From positions 118,642,552-118,706,551 of the forward strand of contig VDFB02252616.1 in NCBI GenBank assembly GCA_007258455.2: a stretch of DNA of 64,000 nt. The letters are read 5' to 3'. Shown piece after piece: positions 56,761-64,000 of this stretch. The notes beneath the pieces are model-generated. The model was given only the letters and a program-made list of their open reading frames with translations, did not search any database and was not told the DNA's origin. The stretch's first letter is position 1. Each line of letters opens with the position of its first letter. This stretch comes from Sequoia sempervirens (Eukaryota > Streptophyta > Pinopsida > Cupressales > Cupressaceae). The position numbers and the translations under genes are program-made.

Positions 56761-57270
56761 ATAACTTTAGAAATCTTTGGAAACATTTAGAATTCTTTGA
56801 ATGTTCATCTTCCCTATAACAAATGTGTTAGTTTTTTTTGGATAAACATTCGTTATACCTCTACAAATCCTACAAAAAAACCCATTAGTACCTATCACAC
56901 ATTCAAATCAAGTACCTGTTAGTGTTAGAAATTGAAAATGAACATTCAACTTTCGGACCAAAGCTTGACAGAGCAAAAGCAAAGCAAAACAATCAAAGGT
57001 AGCCTTTGTCTGAAGGAAAAATTGCTAGAAAATGTCAAAAGAACCTCTATTTCTAGAAACAGGAGTGCAAAAATTAGTCAAAAGCACCTCTATCAAGAAG
57101 CAGATGTGCGGGAACATGTCAAAAGTGCCAGAAAATAGGTCAAGTGCACTTGAACCATGCAGTCAAGTGAAAAAAATTTCTAGAACCTGTGCGTGAAGAT
57201 TTTTCCAGAGTGCTTTTGAAACCTACAACTTCAAATGTAGTTCATAAAATCATTAGTGCTAAGGACTGTG

Positions 57271-57289
57271 GGTCCCACTGGGTGTGCCA
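57271..57289 (-). other. Primer-binding site of element C
   Basis: The minus strand reads TGGCACACCCAGTGGGACC, three bases inside the 5' LTR end. tRNA not assigned. It differs from the sites of A, B and D. Confidence 0.6.
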
Positions 57290-57292
57290 GAA

Positions 57293-58452
57293 TGTGTGAG
57301 GGAGAAATATACAAGTATAAATGAGATCAAATCAATGAATAGAAACTAATCTAATCCAAAATAGTGATCAAGATTAATTCCTTCACTCACAAAATGAAAC
57401 TAGGAAATTAAAAAAAATCAAGAACATAATTGTAAGAATACAATAACAATGAATTCAATAACACAATAACTTTACCATCCCATGTCAGAGTGTATTCATG
57501 AAGGTATTGGGTCGTCCGTATCAATGCGAAGTCCCCATGATTGCATGCGAGAGATTTGAAGAGCGCACATGCATTTGATCAAAGTTTTTGGTTCAAGCTT
57601 TGTCAATGTCAATTAGGATCTTGGCATTACTTTGTTGCATAAACTGTACTGATTCTCTGATCCTTTTTTGTGAGGAAAGAGGTTTTTTATATAGAATTTG
57701 TGATTTGAAATGGATGATCAAGATTGCATAGTAGAATATCTTGATCGACAGTCGAAAGATGTTGAGAGGATTTAGATGGGCATAATTTGTGCAAATTGAT
57801 TACATGATTAGTGTGATTGAAGAATAGATTGATCATTCGGGGATTCATAATTTGCTCAATCAGGAAAGTGGGTGAGGATAATTAATTAATTGATTTGATT
57901 AATTAATTCTTTTTGGAGTTGAAAATCCAAATCAATTTTGATTTTTTCCAACAAAGTTGCATTTGTTTGATTTGAACAGTTTATTTATTCAAATTTTGGA
58001 GGGAATGTGATATAGTTAAACTATTATGTTTTAATAGTTTAATTGACTTAGGGGAATAAAATGAATTAGCGACATAATTAAATAATTGGCATTATTTAAT
58101 TAATCAACAAGAATAAAGTTAGATTAGGACTTTATTAAATAAATGAAATTTATTTAATTAATTAAATTTGATGAAAAAGTGAATTAATTAAATAATGTCG
58201 TACATTATTCAATTAATATCAGAAATTAGGGTTTGAAGACTTTATTAAATAAATGAAATTTATTTAATTCACAAAAATGGTGAAAAAGTGAATTAATTAA
58301 ATAATGTAGATAATTATTCAATTAATAAGGAAAATTAGGGTTTTTGATGCCTTTGATGTGAAATGCAGTGATATTTGATGATAATGGTGTTGATTTGTGA
58401 AAATGTCATTTAAGGTGTGTGATAGGTGTTAGGTCAATTTTACATGTCTACA
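57293..58452 (-). repeat. Element C 5' LTR
   Basis: 1160 bp, the same length as the left copy and collinear with it, with scattered substitutions and small indels. Followed directly by the target duplication GATGG. Confidence 0.9.
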
Positions 58453-58755
58453 GATGGATATGATGGAAATGGTTGATGTTTCAAGTGAAATGATGGTTGA
58501 GGAAGGGTTTCCCAAGTCTAATCTAGGGCTGCAAAGGTCAAGTTTGTAAATTGAAGTCTCAAGATGGTCAAATGGTGAAACCATAAATATGCATATAAGC
58601 TTCGCAATATTTATTGTCTATGTGTAATAATGCAATAGCAAAAAAAGGACAAACATATGTAAACTTGAAATATAAAAAAGAAGGGTCAAACTATCAATTG
58701 CAATACATTAATATCAATAACATGACTTTACAAAATCAATGTATATTCTTACAAA
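58453..58755 (-). pseudogene. Locus remnant to the right of element C
   Basis: Begins with the second GATGG. The first 100 bases are GATGG/GATGATGG-rich like 36600-36954, as expected if both sides came from one Asn/His/Pro-rich minus-strand coding locus cut by element C. Beyond about 58560 nothing is recognised. Confidence 0.35.
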
Positions 58756-59004
58756 TTAATCCAACGAACCATTCGGGTCTACTCTACTCTTTATTGTGTC
58801 AAGTTTTGCCTCATGGTCAAACTCGCGCACCTTCCACAAGGTATTGTTCAAAGGTATACCCTGATATTGTATCAAATGAACATTGGATGCCATGACAAGG
58901 TTTGAGTAATGAAGAATCTTTTGATGTGTGTCAAAGCCTTGAAACAACCAAATATTAACACTCTTATGTGGGTACCTACTAAGCCATTTTCCAGTAACAA
59001 CCAC
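58756..59004 (-). CDS. Unrecognised 82-codon ORF
   Basis: I do not recognise this product. The frame is open for 82 codons. It has a plausible globular composition: an aromatic N-terminal part (KWLSRYPHKSVNIWLFQGFD) and segments HQKILHYSNLVMASNVHLIQ and TLWKVREFDHEAKLDTIKSR. It ends in RVDPNGSLD and a stop. An overlapping minus-strand ORF at 58872-59054 in another frame may be a frameshifted upstream part or a shadow. It lies between the right flank of element C and the LTR of element D. Possibly the end of a decayed gene that element D interrupts. Confidence 0.3.
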   Translation of the reverse strand: MVVTGKWLSRYPHKSVNIWLFQGFDTHQKILHYSNLVMASNVHLIQYQGIPLNNTLWKVREFDHEAKLDTIKSRVDPNGSLD

Positions 59005-59321
59005 TGAGCATGTAAAGTTTTGATGTTTTCTCCATTTGTAACTATGGCTTCCAATTTATTTTTGGCCTCAACATGACATAAGTAATGTAGACACCTAAAA
59101 ATGTCCTCTTACAATACCTTGTCACAACATTGCATCATTTAGACATCTTGTAGCATGTTTTTCCTTAGGTACCCATGTCATCTAATTAGTTAAATAAATA
59201 TTATTTATTTGACTAATTTCATTTATTCCCTTCTTATGCATAATCTATCCATTCCTCTAATGTTAATTAAATAATTTATATTATTTAATTAATTAAATCA
59301 TTTCTATTCATTCTTCTAATG

Positions 59322-59347
59322 TTAATTAAATAATATTATTTAATTAA
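59322..59347. repeat. Perfect 26-bp AT palindrome in U3
   Basis: TTAATTAAATAAT joined to its reverse complement ATTATTTAATTAA, without a loop. Similar words recur at about 59266-59300 and 59375-59400. Confidence 0.85.
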
Positions 59348-59651
59348 TGAATTCATAAATTTAACATTAATTAAATAAATCAAATATTTATTTAATTAAT
59401 ACAATCTTAAAAGGATATTCTCGCTTTCTTTCCAAAATATGAACTCATGTGTATCTAATTAATTTATTTAATTAGATAATTCATCAATTATCCCTCTCGT
59501 CTTTTTCAGGATTTATTTCCTTTAAAACAATAAATCATAAATCTTTCTATCCTTTTAAAATCTTATCTCATCTCGTTGTATTTCCTCTTTTGTAAAAACT
59601 CAAATCCTTATCGAATCTTATCAAGTCTTATCTTTGTCCACATCGAAACTC

Positions 59652-59658
59652 TATAAAT
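59652..59658 (+). promoter_or_regulatory. LTR TATA box (element D)
   Basis: TATAAAT in the context AACTCTATAAATCTAACC, at a normal distance inside the LTR. A transcription start about 30 bases downstream is expected but cannot be seen. Confidence 0.55.
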
Positions 59659-60001
59659 CTAACCTTTCACAGGCCATTTGCATTGAATCTTCATCTGACA
59701 TCCTCACTCTGTCAAAATCATTCTTCAATCTTCCATCCATCTCCATCTATCACTTTTTCCGTGTTGTTATGCCGCTGAATTGAACAACCAACATTCCTCC
59801 AATAATCAACCTTCAAAATCTTGCATTTTTATGCAAGTGGAGAAGAGCCATGGAGGTCAATCACGTCTAGTTTGAAAATTGGTTTGCATATCTTTTGTTT
59901 ATTTGCATTTTCATTCTAGTTGTACTTCATGGTGTTTGATAGGGTTTAGTTAGTTTATTGTTTTCAATACTAAATCTGATTGATTTTTCCCTATCTACAT
60001 T

Positions 60002-60019
60002 TGGTGAACCTGACGTGAA
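60002..60019 (+). other. Primer-binding site of element D
   Basis: TGGTGAACCTGACGTGAA, two bases after the LTR end. Nearly the same as the element B site. Confidence 0.75.
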
Positions 60020-61605
60020 TCCTTTGATCTAGCTTGCTTTTTGCAGGTTTTATTGACTTTTTGTTGCAGATCTGCCATTCTTATGGACAAAACACTAGGT
60101 TTTACAAATTTCTTCATATCTTCTACACAGCTGCAAATTTTTCTACAAGATTTTCATAGTCTTGTGCATCATTTCAAGAGGCTACAATAAAAAAATTGAG
60201 GGTTTATCTTTATTTTTGTAGGAGTTATTGTAATTTTATGTTTTTTCATAAAATTGATTTTATGGACACAAATCTATGAATTGTTCAGAAATTTTTACAT
60301 TTTTGGAAATCTCTTGAAATTCTAATGGGGGTCTATGTTTTACAGATTTAATTTGGAGGTCAAATACAATGCAAAAAAATCTGATCTTCATTTTCTATAT
60401 GGTTTTCACAAATCCGCATTTCTGAGTGCAAAACAAGGAATTTTTTTTACTTCTTTACATTTCTGGAAAGATCTTAGAAAATTAGCAGGGATCTCTTCTT
60501 TGATTTTTTATTTTTCAGATCAATAAAATCTTCAAATAATGAAATCTAATTCGGCTATGTCAAAAACATGTATCTGAAATTGCAATTTTCTGATGAGCTT
60601 ATTTTTTTTATGGTTGCATTATAATATCATTTTTTGATCTTGTAGGTGATCATAAGGAGCTATAGTAGCAGCAATATCAGCCATAGATATCAGATTGGAA
60701 AGTGAAAACTTATGGGTGCACTCGTTTAATCTTTCATCTCTTAATCTTGTTTTTCACACATTTGGATTTGGGCTCTTAAAATGAATATTTTCTTCAATCA
60801 CATATCAAAAATTGGATCTAAAATTAACCATTGTCTTCCTACACATTTGGTTTTGGGTTAAAAAGAACGCGTGCTTCCATTGTTTGCATACACACATTTC
60901 ATTTCTAAGGTCAATTAACAACTGCGAGTGTGAATCAAGTGCATGTGTGATCACAAACACCTCACTTGGTTTGTTTTTGTCAAACCCTTCATAGGAGGCT
61001 TGCTAGGGGATTTCATCACCCCTGGGGATGACCTCAATCAAAGTGTGAATCAAAAGACATGCTTGTTTTGGAGTTGAAATCTTGTCACTCTTGGCTAAGC
61101 CCCAAAAAAATTTATACCTTTGGGAAGTGAAGGTGAAGGGTAGGTTACCCCTTTCTCCCGGCTATGTGGTGGGATTTTTCTTTCAAATCATTCCTTAGTT
61201 AACCTTGTGTAGACTAGCTTGAGACCTAATTTTCCATACCTCACTTGACTAGTCAAAGGGCTTGTTGATGTGTCTTACATGTGTGCCTGTTTAATAATCA
61301 TCATTACATTCTTCAAATTTCAAAATTCAAACTTTCTTATGTGTCTTGCATGAGTGATTTATGTGTGTACATGTGTGATCATTCATTTAAGCATTACCAA
61401 ATCAAGCTAAACACCAAACATATAAAGACAAGTCACTCTACACGTTCTTTCAACACATTCATATCCAATCACTTTCATCCTAATCACCCTTCTTAGCCAC
61501 ATCCTATCCATTTCATCCTAATCAATCAAGTCATCCAATCTTGTCATTCCACATCATATCCTAATCATCATCATTTCTTTAATCTATTCAACATCATTTA
61601 ACATC
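60020..61605 (+). other. Element D leader
   Basis: 1.6 kb without a supported gene; T-rich with short ORFs only. It becomes C/A-rich from about 61440 (TCATCCTAATCA-like repeats), merging into the composition of the ORF that follows. Confidence 0.6.
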
Positions 61606-63501
61606 ATGCCAACATTAGAAGACCTAGCATCCCAACTTCACAACCTCCTTCAAACACTTCACCAAATACCCCAACCCCTAGACCACCAAACCATACAAAG
61701 CCTTCAAACCCTCTTCCAAAATTTTCAACAAATTAAATCACCTCAAATCCAACACCTCCTAGCTCAATCCAATCAATTCATTGCCACTTGTCAAATCCAA
61801 CAACCGCAACATAATCCCCTATCCATTTATTATCAACCAATGCCACCTCAACCTAATGTATCATCCCCTTCCACCTCATACCAATCTGATCCATCCACTT
61901 CTTCATATGTCAATGCCACATCAACCTATCAAGCCGCATCACAACAAACACGTGTGAACTTAAGTTCTACCTTGCAACAAGGTCAAACTTCTTCATGTTC
62001 TAATGCAACCATTGACAATGGGAATACTATCCTAGGTCATACACCCTATAACTTTCTCATATCACCATCCAATCAAATGTCTATCCCTAATTCACCATGT
62101 CCTAGTCCTAATCCATTGGCCTCTCTACCTTCTAACCCATTAAACACTTCATTCCACCCATCATCATCTAATCCTCCATCAAATCCACACCCTAAATTCA
62201 AAAATTTCAAAGATAAACCTATGGTATTACCTCAATCAACCCATCCACCTACAAAGGATGTGACCGAAGGGATACACGCAAGGAATCAATTGTTTCCATG
62301 TCATCCAACTCATATGTTTGAACCTACCAAAGAGTCTTCAAACACCATGCCTATTCCTCTAACCCCATCATGTAGTCTCCCCCTTGAGCTTATTCAAGAG
62401 TCTTCCCCATTGAGCCTAATTCAACCTCCATCATGTCTCCATGTCGTTAACCATCTAGAACATGTTGAGCCCATTCAAGAGTCATCCCCTTCCACTTCCA
62501 TTCAAGCAAGCCAAGAGTTATGTCAAGAGCATTATCCTAAGCATGAGGAAACATCAACCTCTCATTCTAATCAAGATCTAGGCCCATCTAATGATCCCAC
62601 TCATAACATACTTGGTACTATTTATGATCAAGCTCCCCTCTATGATCTTACTTATGATCAAGAAGGCCATGATGATCCTCTTAGCCAACTTTATGCATTC
62701 CATGATCAAGAGCCTATCACTTCACGTATCCATGAGAAAGAAACCTCCATTGCTCCTATCCATGATCCATCAACATCCACTTCCCTTGATGAGACATATG
62801 CCTCCCAAGCACACATAGAAGATCAAACAAATACCTTGGATCTAAGTAAACACAATGCTAATCAAGATCCTAATGATCCTCCATCACCCACTATCGACCC
62901 CATTGAAAGTCCTCCATCATATCCTATTGCTCTTTCCATCCTCATTCATGAATTTTCCTCCTTAGAACAACAACAACCATTATCTTCCCTTGCTTCATTT
63001 TCTCCATCCAATACGGAACTTGTGTCTAGTTTTTTACCTACACCTAGTCCTGTTCTCCATTGCATACTCCAAAATATGAACCACCAAGGTAAAGGTTTAG
63101 ACCTTCATGAACAAGGTATTTTGGAGCCCATCCATGTCAAAGTCCCTCCACGCTCTTATGGCCTTGGACATACGCCCCAAGGACACCAATCTCAAGATGT
63201 TGGTACTTCCTCCATGCATCCTACATCCACCTCCTTCCATCATAATCCCTATCATAGCCCTAAAACATATGTTGCCATCTCTCCTCCATCATCCTACAAA
63301 TGTCAAAAGCATGTGACTATACACCTTCCACCATCCACTCTACCACCATTGCTTCCAACTCCTAATATCCCTCCATCTAATCTACCTCTGCTTCTCCCAA
63401 CACCTAATATCCCCATTATCCACTCCCCTTATCCACCTACCCACAAATCCTCTAAACATCTTAATCATGACCAATCAATGCACACATTGTCTAATAAATA
63501 A
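61606..63501 (+). CDS. Long low-complexity ORF of element D (ORF1 or gag-like), 631 codons
   Basis: Not assigned to a known family. Seen: an N-terminal helical, Gln/Leu-rich segment of about 65 residues (MPTLEDLASQLHNLLQTLHQ then QTIQSLQTLFQNFQQIKSPQ), then some 560 residues rich in Pro, Ser, His, Asn and Thr. There are loose internal repeats such as PIQESSP (about residues 264 and 288) and the near-duplicate PPLLPTPNIPPSNLPLLLPT followed by PNIP near the end. No zinc knuckle, gag domain, transmembrane segment or signal peptide is visible. The ATG at 61606 is the first of the open frame after the leader. The stop is TAA at 63499, but a lysine-rich frame continues. Some Tat elements (Ogre type) carry an ORF of unknown role before gag; this could be one. 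Calling it a structural protein would be guesswork. Confidence 0.6.
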   Translation: MPTLEDLASQLHNLLQTLHQIPQPLDHQTIQSLQTLFQNFQQIKSPQIQHLLAQSNQFIATCQIQQPQHNPLSIYYQPMPPQPNVSSPSTSYQSDPSTSSYVNATSTYQAASQQTRVNLSSTLQQGQTSSCSNATIDNGNTILGHTPYNFLISPSNQMSIPNSPCPSPNPLASLPSNPLNTSFHPSSSNPPSNPHPKFKNFKDKPMVLPQSTHPPTKDVTEGIHARNQLFPCHPTHMFEPTKESSNTMPIPLTPSCSLPLELIQESSPLSLIQPPSCLHVVNHLEHVEPIQESSPSTSIQASQELCQEHYPKHEETSTSHSNQDLGPSNDPTHNILGTIYDQAPLYDLTYDQEGHDDPLSQLYAFHDQEPITSRIHEKETSIAPIHDPSTSTSLDETYASQAHIEDQTNTLDLSKHNANQDPNDPPSPTIDPIESPPSYPIALSILIHEFSSLEQQQPLSSLASFSPSNTELVSSFLPTPSPVLHCILQNMNHQGKGLDLHEQGILEPIHVKVPPRSYGLGHTPQGHQSQDVGTSSMHPTSTSFHHNPYHSPKTYVAISPPSSYKCQKHVTIHLPPSTLPPLLPTPNIPPSNLPLLLPTPNIPIIHSPYPPTHKSSKHLNHDQSMHTLSNK

Positions 63502-64000
63502 AGCTTCCACTCATTCCACCAAACCCAAGGGATTCCAAAACAAAAATTTGGATGCCTCTACACATAAAGTCAAAAATTCTAAAGGTCCTAATGCCTTAGC
63601 ATACAATTTCAAAAAGTCAAAGCCAAGTACATCTAAAAAGCTATATAATCCCATTTCTCCAAAAGAAAAGTCTAAAAAAAAAATGGTTTGGGTACCTAAT
63701 AAAAAAGAAATCAAGTCAAATGAGGCATCCACATCACAAAAATCCCAACCATCCCCTCCCATCCAAAATACACATTCCATTCAAAAATCTCAAATTCCTA
63801 AAACCCACAAGCAAAATAAAATTCATAAAAATACTAAGTCTATGTGGGTACCTAAAGCACTTCATCACCCATCTCCTAAGAAAACATCTCCATTGCTTCC
63901 TACACCACATCCACATCAAAAGCTTCAACATTTATCACAGTGTGTGCAACCATTGGTCATGGTTCCCTTCCATTTCACAACAATTCCACATACCTCCATC
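63500..64000 (+). CDS. Lysine-rich continuation frame of the element D ORF, partial
   Basis: Starting on the last bases of the stop codon, frame +1 is open for 167 codons to the window edge. It is Lys/Ser/Pro-rich with two KMVWVPNKK / KSMWVPKAL motifs (about 63680 and 63840). Composition and the position suggest it is the continuation of the 631-codon ORF, displaced by a 1-base change in the A/T-rich sequence around 63490-63502 or reached by frameshifting. WVPK motifs also occur in gag regions of some plant retroelements. The end lies outside the window. Confidence 0.5.

Larger units (their letters stand above)
53670..57270. other. Element C leader
   Basis: 3.6 kb between the primer site and gag on the minus strand, with no supported gene. 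It holds motif arrays at 54600-54985 and 57000-57190 and a 96-bp tandem repeat at 56400-56760, listed separately. Confidence 0.6.
36960..58452 (-). mobile_element. Element C: Tat-type Ty3/gypsy retrotransposon, about 21.5 kb, with antisense PMD gene and two internal insertions
   Basis: Seen: LTRs of 1160 bp at 36960-38119 and 57293-58452 (TG...CA, both ending CATGTCTACA) and a target duplication GATGG at 36955-36959 and 58453-58457. From the right on the minus strand: primer site, 3.6-kb leader, gag with tandem repeats, protease (broken by an LTR-like insertion), linker, reverse transcriptase, RNase H (broken by a second insertion), second RNase H and integrase. A plus-strand PMD gene comes last. 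The order matches element A. The two insertions account for about 2.6 kb of the extra length. Confidence 0.9.
59086..59999 (+). repeat. Element D 5' LTR
   Basis: 914 bp with inverted ends TGTAGA/TCTACA. U3 (59170-59480) is full of TTAATTAAATAAT-type palindromes. The 3' LTR is not in the window, so the end is set by the TG...CA rule and the adjacent primer site. Confidence 0.8.
59086..64000 (+). mobile_element. Element D: LTR retrotransposon, 5' part only
   Basis: Seen: an LTR from TGTAGACACCTAAAAATG (59086) to CTATCTACA (59999), a primer site two bases later, a 1.6-kb leader, and a long ORF from 61606 continuing in another frame to the window edge. The 3' half is outside the window. The start of the LTR matches that of element A in minus-strand reading, and the primer site matches element B. 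The clean ORF suggests the youngest element here. Ty3/gypsy assignment is inferred from LTR similarity; no pol motif is visible. Confidence 0.8.

Noticed and set aside
62591..63316. Short plus-strand ORFs inside the 631-codon ORF
   Set aside because: Out-of-frame shadows of the larger frame.

Overview
The window is repeat-dominated plant nuclear DNA. The evidence is plant-type LTR retrotransposons of the Ty3/gypsy Tat kind (dual RNase H, degenerate gag zinc knuckle, extra antisense ORF), plant mobile domain (PMD) proteins, a degenerate TTTAGGG-like array and AT-rich spacers. The size and age of the elements suggest a large-genome plant, possibly a gymnosperm; that is an inference. I find no intact single-copy host gene, tRNA, rRNA or CRISPR array. 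The only long clean reading frame is the 631-codon ORF near the right end.

Layout. 1-935 is a degenerate telomere-like heptamer array, followed by a CT-rich tract and about 2.8 kb of unassigned AT-rich DNA. 3968-6420 is a decayed transposase-like gene. Element A (6421-23068, minus strand, target duplication GTATC) is inserted in it, and the gene's tail resumes at 23074. A 100-N assembly gap (23276-23375) abuts a roughly 355-bp satellite (23376-24288). Element B (24436-35773, minus strand, duplication TCTTT) and element C (36960-58452, minus strand, duplication GATGG) both lie in what looks like one old minus-strand locus with Asn/Pro-rich and coiled-coil coding, seen at 24289-24435, 35774-36959 and 58453-58560. 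Element D (59086 to beyond the window, plus strand) begins with an LTR, a primer-binding site and a leader, followed by the long ORF.

Elements A and C share one architecture. Read on the minus strand it is 5' LTR, primer-binding site, long leader, gag, protease, long linker, reverse transcriptase/RNase H, a second RNase H-like domain, integrase, spacer, an antisense PMD gene (plus strand), polypurine tract and 3' LTR. B is shorter and lacks a recognisable gag, but it keeps pol and the antisense PMD gene. B's PMD copy shows a convincing in-frame intron. C carries two later insertions, one in the protease linker and one in RNase H.

The most unusual signals are: (1) the antisense PMD gene held in the same place in three separate elements; (2) dense arrays of a short degenerate motif at the two ends of A and of C, in opposite orientations; (3) a gag in C with successive 33-residue and about 10-residue tandem repeats; (4) a gag-less element B with an unfamiliar first ORF; and (5) the long disordered ORF in D, whose coding continues in another frame past its stop. 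Most in-frame stops I examined in the PMD and transposase remnants are TAG, TGA or TAA where CAG, CGA or CAA would restore sense, as expected of long-methylated repeats.
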